64,000 nt of DNA from Bacteroidales bacterium (GTDB lineage: Bacteria > Bacteroidota > Bacteroidia > Bacteroidales > Paludibacteraceae), in NCBI GenBank assembly GCA_015061185.1, contig SUWZ01000004.1, positions 30,769 to 94,768 of the forward strand. Direction: 5' to 3'. A program made the translations under genes and the position numbers. Shown here piece by piece: positions 17,250-24,998 of the stretch (its first letter is position 1; every line of letters begins with the position of its first letter). The notes below the pieces were generated by a model. That model saw nothing but the letters and a program-made list of their open reading frames with translations. It was not told where the DNA came from and did no database searches.

Positions 17250-18683
17250 TTATTCAAATGCACCCATACGGAGCATACTAACTTCTCTTTCAGACAAGAA
17301 ACGCCATTGACCTCTACGAAGATTCTTCTTAGTCAATCCGGCAAAATAAACTCTGTCCAATCTTAACACACGATATCCCAACGCTTCAAAGAATCTACGA
17401 ACAATACGATTTCTACCGGAGTGAATTTCTATACCCACTTTCTTCTTATCCTCTTCATCAATATAATTCAAAGAATCAGCTTTTATTTCACCATCATCCA
17501 ATTCAATTCCTGCCAACATTTTGTCGAAATCCTCTTGTTGCAACTCCTTATCCAAAACCACTTGATAAATCTTCTTCTTATTATACTTCGGATGAGTTAA
17601 TTTAGCTGCTAAATCTCCATCATTGGTCAACAGCAACACACCGGTTGTATTTCTATCCAAACGACCAACAGGATAGATACGCTCTGTACATGCAGACTTA
17701 ACCAAATCCATCACTGTAGTTTTTGCAAATGGATCATCACTTGTCGTAACACAATCTTTGGGTTTATTCAACAACAAATAAACTCTCTTATCAGGAGATA
17801 CCAATTGGTCGTGAATCATCACACGATCTCCGCGCAAAATCTTTGTTCCCAATTCAGAAACCGGATTTCCATTTACAGTAACCACACCGGCTGTTATCAA
17901 CTCATCAGCCTCCCGACGAGAACAAATTCCTGCATTAGACAAAAATTTATTCAATCGGATTTCCTCATTTGGATCCTCCACAATTGAGCGATACTCAATA
18001 GGACGAGTAATGATACGATTTTTGTTAAATCCTTGTTTATTGTTGTTATTGTTCGGACGACGGTTTCCGCCTTTTCCTCCAAATCCTTGACGATTGTTAT
18101 TGGGTCTAAAACCTTGACGACCCCCATTATCATCACGACCATTAAAACGTTGATTGCGATTATAACCACCTCTATTATTATATCCGCCTTGACGATAACC
18201 ACCATTTTGTTGAGGTCTATTGGCGTAATTTTGCGAATTATATTGTGGATTCTGTTCTCCATTTCCAAAATCCCCATTATCATAAAATCGCTCTCCTCCG
18301 TAATTATTATTATAGTTGTTATTACCATAATTATTATTACGATTATAACCTCCACCATAATTATTTGATCTATTATTTCCATAATTATGGTTTCCTCCAT
18401 AAGAGCCACCCCTATTGTTGTTATAACGTCTGTTATTGTTATAACCATTATTGTTGGGCCTATACTGATGATTATTTGAATAATCACCACTTTCTTCGAC
18501 ATTATAGCGAGGCGCCTCTCCCACACGTCTTCTTGGGCGCTTAACTCCATCAGGAGAAGCAGATCTCACTCTATTCTCCGAGGTAAAATTAGGGTTAAAA
18601 CTTTTTCTTGCTCTAACTTCGCCTTCATTTTCGGCATCAAAATTCCTCCCGGAATCTTGCCAATCTTCATCTAACGGTCTCAT
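17250..18683 (-). CDS. RsuA/RluB-family pseudouridine synthase with Asn/Gly-rich N-terminal region
   Basis: A 477-residue protein in two very different halves. Residues about 65-222 are low-complexity, built of Asn, Gly, Tyr and Arg (repeated NNNYGG, GGYNRN and RGGYN), with a charged segment (residues 1-60) before them. Residues about 241-288 form an S4 RNA-binding domain (IRLNKFLSNAGICSRREADE). The rest is the RsuA/RluB/E/F catalytic domain with the active-site Asp343 in GRLDRNTTGVLLLTNDGDL and RNRIVRRFFEALGYRVLRLDR. The family converts a uridine in 23S or 16S rRNA to pseudouridine. The low-complexity part resembles RGG/prion-like RNA-binding regions. Whether the target is the RluB site is inference, so no symbol is given. 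It lies between a DUF349 gene and purA. Confidence 0.9.
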   Translation of the reverse strand: MRPLDEDWQDSGRNFDAENEGEVRARKSFNPNFTSENRVRSASPDGVKRPRRRVGEAPRYNVEESGDYSNNHQYRPNNNGYNNNRRYNNNRGGSYGGNHNYGNNRSNNYGGGYNRNNNYGNNNYNNNYGGERFYDNGDFGNGEQNPQYNSQNYANRPQQNGGYRQGGYNNRGGYNRNQRFNGRDDNGGRQGFRPNNNRQGFGGKGGNRRPNNNNNKQGFNKNRIITRPIEYRSIVEDPNEEIRLNKFLSNAGICSRREADELITAGVVTVNGNPVSELGTKILRGDRVMIHDQLVSPDKRVYLLLNKPKDCVTTSDDPFAKTTVMDLVKSACTERIYPVGRLDRNTTGVLLLTNDGDLAAKLTHPKYNKKKIYQVVLDKELQQEDFDKMLAGIELDDGEIKADSLNYIDEEDKKKVGIEIHSGRNRIVRRFFEALGYRVLRLDRVYFAGLTKKNLRRGQWRFLSEREVSMLRMGAFE

Positions 18684-18779
18684 ACAATTACTTTATTTAA
18701 TTAATTAAACTATTTTATTAAATTATCAACCTCTCCTATCAACCTTTTACAAAACAATCTATAACCAATATAGTTCATC

Positions 18780-20621
18780 TTATGCTTCAGATGCCTCTTC
18801 TAACATTTTGATTTTTTCCAAAACCACCTCTCTCTCACTCTTCAGTTTAGACACCTTCAATTCCATATCCTTTATCATTCCTTCTGCTTTTTTTGATGAA
18901 CCGGAAAAAAAGCCAATATTATTTTCATAAGTAGCAATTTCTGACGTCAAAGTTTCATACTGACGAAGAAGACGTTTCCGCTCTGATTGCAACTTTTGCT
19001 GACCTTTATTTGCTATATCTTGCAAATTAGCTTTATACACATCCATTCGACGAGCATTTCTATCCAAGTTCAACTTATCAAACTTTTCATCGATAGCCAC
19101 CTTATATACCTTATATATTTTATCTTTTTCTTTAAATGGAACAAATCCAATCTGATTCCATTTCGCTGTTAATTCTTTTAATGCAACTAAAGCAGCATCT
19201 GAATCTTCTCCTATCTCTAACGATTTTATTTGTTCTATTATCTCTTTTTTCTTAGCCAAATTTTCATCTTGCTCGTTTTTTTGAGATTTAAACTCCTTCT
19301 CTTTTCTTTCAAAGAAATAATCACACGCAGAAATAAATCGTTTCCAAACAATCTCAGATTGCTTCTTCGGAACAGCTCCAATCTGCTTCCACTCTTTTTG
19401 CAACAACACTAACTTATCCGATGCAGACTTCCACTCTACACTATCTTTTAAAGCTTCAGCCTTTTCACACAACGCAATTTTTTGAGTTAAATTGTCAACC
19501 AAGGCTTTTTTTGTCGATTTAAAGAAATCATTCTTCTGTTTAAAAAACTCATCACAAGCTGCTCTAAATCGTTCATAAATAGCCACATTATCTTTTTTAG
19601 GAGCAAATCCTATTTTCTTCCACTCATTCTGTAATTCAATAATCTCATCACTCTTCTCTTGCCAAGCCTTATAGGAAGACAACTCAGATAAATCCATCGA
19701 CTCTAACTTCTCACATAAAGCCTTTTTCTTTTCCAAATTCTCAATCTCAGTCTCCTTCAACTTATCAAAATAGTCGTGATGTTTTTTATGCACTACTGTA
19801 GAAGCCGATTTAAAACGGTTCCATATTTCTTCTCTATTTTCTCTTGAGACCGGACCAATCTCGCGCCACTTTTCATGCAAAACCTGCAACTTACGAAAAG
19901 CAACAACAACATCCTCCTCTGATGACAATTTTTCTGCTTGTTCACACAATTCATTCTTCGCCTCTAAATTCTTTCTAAAATCGTAGTCTCGTAACTCTTT
20001 GTTGATTTTGAGATTATCATAGAAACTCTCCACACAATTTTGATACTCTCTCCACAATGCATTAGAATCAGAAGCCGGAACATCTCCAATTGCTTTCCAG
20101 TCTTGTTGAATCTTTTGAAAAACAGGAATTCTTTTTCCAAAATCCTCGGTATTACTTTCGTCAATCAATACTTTCAATTCTCCTAACAAGCGTCTTTTAG
20201 ATTCTAAATTCTCTTTCTTTTCATTCTCTTGACGCATTAATTCAGAAGCTCTTTTTTCCTTATACTTAGCCAACAACTCCTTTAATTCATCCTCCAACGG
20301 ATTAGGTACTGGTTCAAAGTCGGCCTCCTCGCCACCATCTGCCAAAAATGCAGATTTCAATTCCTCATTTTTCGCCTTTAATTTGCGGTAAAAATTTTGT
20401 TTTATAGATTCAACATCCCCCTTGATAGATGCATAAGACTCAGGGTTACTCTTTAGCAAACCTTTCATCTTCTCCACCAACTCACCCTCTGTACAATCGC
20501 TATAATCTGCAGATTCTACACTCATCTCTACGTCTAACACCTGCTCCTCTACAGAGTCAACTAATTGATTTTCAACATCATTTTGAATCTTTAAAAGATC
20601 CATTTCTTCCATTTTATCCAT
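18780..20621 (-). CDS. DUF349 repeat protein
   Basis: A 613-residue, highly charged, mostly helical protein with no signal or membrane segment. At least five DUF349 repeats are visible, each with a W-K/R-x-I-G core: WKAIGDVP, WREIGPVS, WKKIGFAP, WKQIGAVP and WNQIGFVP, each followed by a helix ending near F(D/K)xL. The acidic N-terminus (residues 1-110) and the C-terminal coiled coil (KKAEGMIKDMELKVSKLKSE) flank the array. Proteins with DUF349 repeats are common in Bacteroidota and Actinobacteria; their molecular role is not established as far as I know. The start is ATG 20621, with alternatives at residues 4 and 7. A promoter lies at 20665-20694, and the gene may be transcribed with the next two (rsuA/rluB-like and purA). 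Confidence 0.88.
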   Translation of the reverse strand: MDKMEEMDLLKIQNDVENQLVDSVEEQVLDVEMSVESADYSDCTEGELVEKMKGLLKSNPESYASIKGDVESIKQNFYRKLKAKNEELKSAFLADGGEEADFEPVPNPLEDELKELLAKYKEKRASELMRQENEKKENLESKRRLLGELKVLIDESNTEDFGKRIPVFQKIQQDWKAIGDVPASDSNALWREYQNCVESFYDNLKINKELRDYDFRKNLEAKNELCEQAEKLSSEEDVVVAFRKLQVLHEKWREIGPVSRENREEIWNRFKSASTVVHKKHHDYFDKLKETEIENLEKKKALCEKLESMDLSELSSYKAWQEKSDEIIELQNEWKKIGFAPKKDNVAIYERFRAACDEFFKQKNDFFKSTKKALVDNLTQKIALCEKAEALKDSVEWKSASDKLVLLQKEWKQIGAVPKKQSEIVWKRFISACDYFFERKEKEFKSQKNEQDENLAKKKEIIEQIKSLEIGEDSDAALVALKELTAKWNQIGFVPFKEKDKIYKVYKVAIDEKFDKLNLDRNARRMDVYKANLQDIANKGQQKLQSERKRLLRQYETLTSEIATYENNIGFFSGSSKKAEGMIKDMELKVSKLKSEREVVLEKIKMLEEASEA

Positions 20622-20664
20622 AAAAAATTATTTAAATTTTTACTCACCTCAAATTCTACGATTA

Positions 20665-20694
20665 CAAATTTAATAAAAACATTTGTATTTCAAT
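20665..20694 (-). promoter_or_regulatory. Promoter of the DUF349 gene
   Basis: On the minus strand, ATTG (20691-20694) is separated by 18 nt from TAAATTTG (20665-20672), close to the Bacteroidota consensus. The predicted start is about 38 nt before the ATG. Confidence 0.6.
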
Positions 20695-20749
20695 CGTATC
20701 GTTAAAGAATTTTCACTTTTTATCTTTTTTCTTATTCAAACAAATTGTC

Positions 20750-20757
20750 TAATTTTG
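20750..20757 (+). promoter_or_regulatory. Putative -7 element of the DUF456 gene
   Basis: TAATTTTG matches TAnnTTTG and ends 19 nt before the ATG. The -33 region is only T-rich. Confidence 0.45.
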
Positions 20758-20776
20758 GAGAAAATTTATTTGAATT

Positions 20777-21250
20777 ATGGAGATTTTTTTAATTTGTTTA
20801 GCTGGAATATTAATCATCTTGTCGATAGCTGGTTGCTTTGTTCCTATCATACCCGGCCCTCCGATCGGATATGTAGGAATGCTGATTATGCGCTATGTCG
20901 ATGCAATAAATTTTTCAAACGAAAAATTAATAATTCTTTTGATTGTCACCATTATCGTTCAAGTATCCGATTATATTTTACCAATTTGGTTTACAAAAAA
21001 ATTTGGCGGAAGCAAATTGGGTATGATAGGGAGTACCATCGGACTGATTGCCGGATTGTTCTTCCCCCCTATCGGCATAATCGTGGGTCCTATAATTGGA
21101 GCTATTGGAGGTGAATTAGTTAGTGGGAAAGAATTTGCCTTGGCTTGCAAAAGCGGATTAGGCTCCTTTATTGGATTTATCACTACTACAGGTGCCAAAC
21201 TGATTGTATGTTTTGTTTTTCTATACTACTTTGTCACCTCTTTAATTTAG
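20777..21250 (+). CDS. DUF456 family membrane protein
   Basis: A 157-residue, very hydrophobic protein with about four membrane segments: residues 1-20; 38-60 (LIILLIVTIIVQVSDYILP); 70-112, a Gly-rich pair (IGSTIGLIAGLFFPPIGIIV, then GPIIGAIGGELV); and 130-155. The pattern CFVPIIPGPPIGYVGM near residue 20 and the internal Gly-rich repeats are characteristic of the DUF456 family, which has no known function that I can name. It lies in the inner membrane. It is transcribed divergently from the DUF349 gene and stands alone. Confidence 0.85.
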   Translation: MEIFLICLAGILIILSIAGCFVPIIPGPPIGYVGMLIMRYVDAINFSNEKLIILLIVTIIVQVSDYILPIWFTKKFGGSKLGMIGSTIGLIAGLFFPPIGIIVGPIIGAIGGELVSGKEFALACKSGLGSFIGFITTTGAKLIVCFVFLYYFVTSLI

Positions 21251-21327
21251 ACCGAAAGTTCATCTCAAGAATCAATAGAGCACTTATCTAAATTAAATTT
21301 TGCGGAAGAAGGATAGGACAAAAGAAG

Positions 21328-21353
21328 AGCCATAAAAATCAAAATATGGGGCT
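21328..21353. terminator. Possible bidirectional terminator hairpin
   Basis: AGCCATA and TATGGGGCT form an imperfect stem (one bulged G) around an A-rich loop. A-run or T-run sequence lies on both sides, between the convergent DUF456 gene and the hypothetical gene. Confidence 0.35.
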
Positions 21354-21360
21354 AAAAAAT

Positions 21361-22011
21361 TCAAGGCAACAGTTCAACTTGCGCCTTGATTTTTCCATTG
21401 GCTATATTCTCCTCGATCTTGTCTAACATTGCTTGGCGGTTAGAAAAAACAGATATTAAATTGTTCTTCCAATCATCTAATTTTCCTAAATACTCTTCAA
21501 AGATACTATTATATTTAGCATACGCAATTTCCATATCTACAATAGCTTGTTCGAACAACGATTCATCATTTAGAAACGTTGCCATATGTGCCTTCATTTC
21601 TATTGTAGCATATTGAGCTGATGGCACAGAATATCTTTCATTAGAATATGCATTGATAACTTTAAGAAGAGTATCTTTATGAATATTTTTTCTTAAATCA
21701 AAATTTATATAGTTTTCAGCATTTAGGAAAATCTCTTCTTTCTTTTCTAACATTTGGGATATCGAAAGATAGTAAGGTAAACCTTTTGAATCCTCTATAT
21801 GATGATAAAGGAAAGGACCCCAAAAACACTCCTTTACATCCTCCTCCCACAGAGGATAGATAACAAAATATGGATGTATATCACCTCGTATCTTACAACG
21901 TTCAAAACCTATAGCAAAACAGCCTACAATTTTATAGTATTTTGATTGAGTGACTGCCGTTAAATCATACCGTTTTACCCATTCGTTTTTTAGTATTGTC
22001 TCTTCTTTCAT
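21361..22011 (-). CDS. Hypothetical protein, family not recognised
   Basis: From ATG 22011 the protein has 216 residues (an upstream TTG at 22032 is possible but less likely). There is no signal peptide or membrane helix. The N-terminal half is aromatic and beta-rich (YYKIVGCFAIGFERCK, HPYFVIYPLWEEDVKECFWG). The C-terminal half is helical (QAIVDMEIAYAKYNSIFEEY) and ends in a probable coiled coil (RQAMLDKIEENIANGKI). I do not recognise it. It lies between the cyclophilin gene, from which a perfect hairpin terminator separates it, and the convergent DUF456 gene, so it is probably a single-gene unit. No -7 element is obvious upstream. Confidence 0.7.
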   Translation of the reverse strand: MKEETILKNEWVKRYDLTAVTQSKYYKIVGCFAIGFERCKIRGDIHPYFVIYPLWEEDVKECFWGPFLYHHIEDSKGLPYYLSISQMLEKKEEIFLNAENYINFDLRKNIHKDTLLKVINAYSNERYSVPSAQYATIEMKAHMATFLNDESLFEQAIVDMEIAYAKYNSIFEEYLGKLDDWKNNLISVFSNRQAMLDKIEENIANGKIKAQVELLP

Positions 22012-22030
22012 TTTCGACTTATCATACAAC

Positions 22031-22072
22031 AAAGAGGCTATAATAATTGAAATTCAACAATATAGCCTCTTT
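22031..22072. terminator. Hairpin between the cyclophilin and hypothetical genes
   Basis: Perfect 12-bp arms AAAGAGGCTATA (22031-22042) and TATAGCCTCTTT (22061-22072), with a small inner TTG/CAA pair. It follows the minus-strand cyclophilin gene by about 120 bp and ends in T-rich sequence on both strands. Confidence 0.7.
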
Positions 22073-22194
22073 ATTCATTGTTTATTTATCAGACCTAACA
22101 ACTTCTAAATTATTTCGAGTTCATTCTTGCTTGCCTAAACTTGAAATAACAAATCATATTGTTTGCAGCATCACGAACATCAAAAACTCCAAAA

Positions 22195-23004
22195 TTATTT
22201 AACAATTTCAATTTTCATCTTTAAATCGCTCTTAGGTCTATCTCCCGGCATTGTTTGCACGGCAGCAATAGCATCAATCACCTCCAAACCTTCAACAACC
22301 TCCCCAAACACAGTATATTCATTATCCAAGAAAGGAGTTCCGCCGATAGTCATATAATCTTTTTTCATCTCAGCAGACATTTCTATCTTTTTACCTTCAA
22401 ACTCTTTTTCCATTTGAGCAATTAACTCATTTTGCAACTTCATAAGCCCCTCTTTATCTTGAGCGGCACGCAACTTTTGAATTTCAGCAGAACGTTCATC
22501 AGCCATTTGATAAAAACGATTCTGTTTCGCCTTATTCAACATATTTTTCTCCATCTGTCCAATTTCAACTTCGCTCATCACTTTTCCCTGAACAATGTAA
22601 AATTGACAACCGGAAGATCTTTTTTCAGGATTCACCTGATCCCCTTGACGAGCAGCAGCCAAAGCACCTTTTTTATGATAATATTTAGGATAAACAAACT
22701 CTGCAGGAATTGTATAACCCACATCTCCGGCTCCTAATTGTTTAGATGCAGGTGCATTTTTTGAATCAGGATCTCCACCTTGAATCATAAAATCTTTTAT
22801 CACCCTATGAAATAACAAGTCGTTATAAAATCCCTTCTCTATTAACTTGATAAAATTATCACGATGTTGAGGGGTCTCATTATACAACTTGATTTTCATT
22901 GTACCATACTCAGTGGTTAAAACCACCATAGTCTCTTTTTCTTGTGCTGTCGCAACCATAGTCATAGCCATTAATAAAATAATCAAATAAAATTTCTTTA
23001 CCAT
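22195..23004 (-). CDS. Secreted peptidylprolyl isomerase (cyclophilin type)
   Basis: A 269-residue protein with a signal peptide (residues 1-20, LIILLMAMTMVATAQ) and a cyclophilin domain: YGTMKIKLYNETPQHRDNF, FYNDLLFHRVIKDFMIQGGD, then after an insertion TPFLDNEYTVFGEVVEGLEV and PGDRPKSDLKMKIEIVK. About 60 residues of charged helix (around residues 150-205) interrupt the domain, as in other Bacteroides-type secreted cyclophilins. The catalytic Arg is in FHRVI and the QGGD loop is present. It would catalyse cis-trans proline isomerisation during periplasmic folding. A strong promoter at 23219-23249 predicts a leader of about 207 nt. Confidence 0.92.
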   Translation of the reverse strand: MVKKFYLIILLMAMTMVATAQEKETMVVLTTEYGTMKIKLYNETPQHRDNFIKLIEKGFYNDLLFHRVIKDFMIQGGDPDSKNAPASKQLGAGDVGYTIPAEFVYPKYYHKKGALAAARQGDQVNPEKRSSGCQFYIVQGKVMSEVEIGQMEKNMLNKAKQNRFYQMADERSAEIQKLRAAQDKEGLMKLQNELIAQMEKEFEGKKIEMSAEMKKDYMTIGGTPFLDNEYTVFGEVVEGLEVIDAIAAVQTMPGDRPKSDLKMKIEIVK

Positions 23005-23180
23005 AACAATTACACGTTTAATGACGAATTCAACAAATCAAGAGATTATACTTTGTACAAAAAGAAACTTCTCAAAGAAAGGTTAAGAAAGAGTTATTCC
23101 CAAGACTATTTAGAATCAGTAAAACTCCAACTATTAGCACAATCTTCTTGAAATGATTCACAACAAACGAAAATCATTTT

Positions 23181-23203
23181 CTCTAATTTATAGAAAGCGT
23201 CTA
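23181..23203. repeat. Short repeat R2, copy in the cyclophilin mRNA leader
   Basis: CTCTAATTTATAGAAAGCGTCTA, with an upstream AAATCATTTT, matches the segments at 24021-24047 and 27032-27059 (consensus CTAATTTATAGAAnnnGCCTA). It lies about 10-30 nt downstream of the predicted cyclophilin transcription start. Confidence 0.55.
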
Positions 23204-23218
23204 TGTTAAAAAACGAAA

Positions 23219-23249
23219 CAAAGGTAGAATATTTTTGAGATAAAACAAA
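23219..23249 (-). promoter_or_regulatory. Promoter of the cyclophilin gene
   Basis: A textbook Bacteroidota promoter on the minus strand: TTTG (23246-23249), 19 nt, TACCTTTG (23219-23226). Predicted start near 23212. Confidence 0.78.
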
Positions 23250-23280
23250 GAATTTATTATTCAAACACCTCTACCACATT

Positions 23281-23372
23281 TAAGAAACTATTTGAATTTA
23301 ATTATAAAAAATTTTAAGCTTCGATCTCTTCTTTTTCGGCATCTTAGAAGTACTTTTTAACCTGTTTTCACT
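23281..23372. repeat. Degenerate copy of the dispersed repeat R1
   Basis: It aligns with the cores at 10618 and 39828: AAGAAACTATTTGAATTTAA, a run of A, an ATCTCTTCTTTTTCGGCATC segment and TTTTTAACCTG in place of TTTTAGGTGGG. It is clearly related but diverged. Confidence 0.5.
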
Positions 23373-23468
23373 ATTCTGTTTTTTTAGAATTCCATCCCAA
23401 ACCCAAGAAATAACTACAATAATTTGCAGATTTTTTCAAAAATAACTTTTCATTTCGATTTTTTTTTA

Positions 23469-23476
23469 TAATTTTG
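23469..23476 (+). promoter_or_regulatory. Putative rpmE -7 element
   Basis: TAATTTTG matches TAnnTTTG, with a T-rich -33 region. It predicts a leader of about 63 nt for the ribosomal protein mRNA. Confidence 0.5.
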
Positions 23477-23546
23477 CACCGCCAATTGCATAAGGTTACC
23501 AATTTAAATTTAAATGAATTAAAAACAAATTTAACGAAATAATAAA

Positions 23547-23798
23547 ATGAATAAGGAGATTCAACCCGAAAATTATCGTCCTGTAGCATTTAAGGACATG
23601 TCAAACGGAGATTTATTTATCTCACGTTCTACAATCAACACCAAAGACACAATTGAGATTGATGGAGAAACATTACCATTAGTAAAACTTGAAATTTCAA
23701 GTTCTTCTCACCCATTCTTCACAGGAAAAGCTAAGATGGTTGACACAGCAGGTCGTGTTGATAAGTTCATGAACCGCTACGGAAACAGAAAAAAATAA
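23547..23798 (+). CDS. rpmE2: Ribosomal protein bL31, type B (zinc-independent)
   Basis: An 83-residue protein, [20 protein letters not shown] onwards, with [20 protein letters not shown] and a basic C-terminus ([10 protein letters not shown]). The Cys motif of zinc-binding bL31 is absent and the length (83 rather than about 70) fits the type B (YkgM-like) form. It is a component of the large ribosomal subunit at the intersubunit bridge. It is monocistronic, with a good hairpin terminator 27 bp after the stop. In other bacteria the zinc-free form is made during zinc limitation, but I see no Zur-like operator that I can name. Confidence 0.95.
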   Translation: MNKEIQPENYRPVAFKDMSNGDLFISRSTINTKDTIEIDGETLPLVKLEISSSSHPFFTGKAKMVDTAGRVDKFMNRYGNRKK

Positions 23799-23824
23799 TC
23801 ATATCTACGTTATGATTTTTCAGG

Positions 23825-23858
23825 AGGGTGAGTCAACAGGCTCACCCTTTGTATTTTA
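23825..23858 (+). terminator. rpmE terminator
   Basis: AGGGTGAG (23825-23832) pairs with CTCACCCT (23841-23848), loop TCAACAGG, followed by TTGTATTTT. Confidence 0.8.
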
Positions 23859-24020
23859 TCTACGACGCTACTCTCCTCTTCATCAGATCACCCCAAAATA
23901 AATCTTATTTCGAAAAACTTTTAATTCATTTTATATATCACTCTTCCACACATTCATTTGCAATATCCGCATCACATCTTCTTTAATCGAACCTACTATC
24001 AAAATGATTTTCAAAACCAT

Positions 24021-24047
24021 CACGACCTAATTTATAGAAAATGCCTA
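24021..24047. repeat. Short repeat R2, copy upstream of nadK
   Basis: CACGACCTAATTTATAGAAAATGCCTA, preceded by TGATTTTCAAAACCATC, shares its layout with the copy at 27032-27059. It lies about 20 nt before the nadK -7 box. Confidence 0.6.
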
Positions 24048-24068
24048 TAAAAATTACCATAAAAATAG

Positions 24069-24076
24069 TATCTTTG
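24069..24076 (+). promoter_or_regulatory. Putative nadK -7 element
   Basis: TATCTTTG is a perfect TAnnTTTG box ending 16 nt before the ATG. No clear -33 TTTG is present. Confidence 0.55.
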
Positions 24077-24092
24077 CAAAAAAATAAAAACA

Positions 24093-24965
24093 ATGAAAGT
24101 AATAATCTTCGGAAATAAATGTAAAGACCGAATTGCCATATACGCAAGACAATTGGTAAATTCCCTATTAAAGCGGAATGTGTCCATCTATTTCGAAAAA
24201 GACTTCTGTCGATTTTTAGTAGAAAAAGGAATTGACATGGCATTCCCTCACCAGTTACTCTGCGAAGGAGAGGATTTTGAAGCAGACATGGCTTTTAGCA
24301 TAGGAGGAGATGGAACATTTATAAAAACATCTGCAAAAATTGGGAAAAAGAATATTCCAATCATCGGAATAAATGCAGGACGGTTAGGATTTCTTGCAGA
24401 TATAGCCGGAGATGAAATAGAAGAGGCTGTAAAAGAGATTTTGGACGGAAAATACAAAATAGAAGACAGGACATTGTTACGTCTCTACACAAAAGAGAAA
24501 CTCTACAAGGATTTCAATTACGCACTAAATGAAATCGCTGTCATGAAGCGAGATTCTTCATCAATGATTACAATAGATGCATGGGCGAACGATGTCTTTA
24601 TCAACTCATATCAGGCAGACGGACTACTAATTTCAACCTCTACCGGCTCAACCGCCTACTCAATGAGTGTTGGAGGACCTATCGTGGTACCTCAAGCACC
24701 CAACTTTATCATTACCCCTATCGCACCACATAGTTTAAACGTAAGACCAATCATTATTCCGGACGATTGGGAAATAAAATTAAGAGTAGAAAGTAGAAAC
24801 AACCAATTTTTAATAGCCCTTGACGGCAGAAACAATATTTTTGATTCTAAAACTCACTTAATAATAAAGAAAGCTGGATTTACTACGAAGGTAGTCAAAA
24901 GGGAGAATAACGACTTTTTTGACACATTAAGAAGCAAATTAATGTGGGGAATGAGTGAGCGATAA
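24093..24965 (+). CDS. nadK: NAD kinase
   Basis: A 290-residue cytoplasmic enzyme that phosphorylates NAD+ to NADP+. The signature SIGGDGTFIKT (GGDG with the catalytic Asp) is followed by GINAGRLGFLAD, the NEIAVMKRDSSSMI strand, and DGLLISTSTGSTAYSMSVGGPIV, all standard for the family. The C-terminal region (ISPHSLNVRP-like APHSLNVRPIIIPDDW) is complete. It precedes fmt by 33 nt on the same strand and is probably co-transcribed with it. Confidence 0.96.
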   Translation: MKVIIFGNKCKDRIAIYARQLVNSLLKRNVSIYFEKDFCRFLVEKGIDMAFPHQLLCEGEDFEADMAFSIGGDGTFIKTSAKIGKKNIPIIGINAGRLGFLADIAGDEIEEAVKEILDGKYKIEDRTLLRLYTKEKLYKDFNYALNEIAVMKRDSSSMITIDAWANDVFINSYQADGLLISTSTGSTAYSMSVGGPIVVPQAPNFIITPIAPHSLNVRPIIIPDDWEIKLRVESRNNQFLIALDGRNNIFDSKTHLIIKKAGFTTKVVKRENNDFFDTLRSKLMWGMSER

Positions 24966-24998
24966 AACAGACTTTCAAAATATAAAAGATTGTAACAG

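Noticed and set aside
18033..18480. Possible tandem-repeat or CRISPR-like array
   Set aside because: Repeats are degenerate, coding and in frame, with no regular spacer structure.
17951..18550. Ile/Met-rich minus-strand frame of 199 codons in the pseudouridine synthase gene
   Set aside because: Alternate frame of the Asn/Gly repeat DNA. The Ile/Val/Met monotony is an artefact of AAT/GGN repeats.
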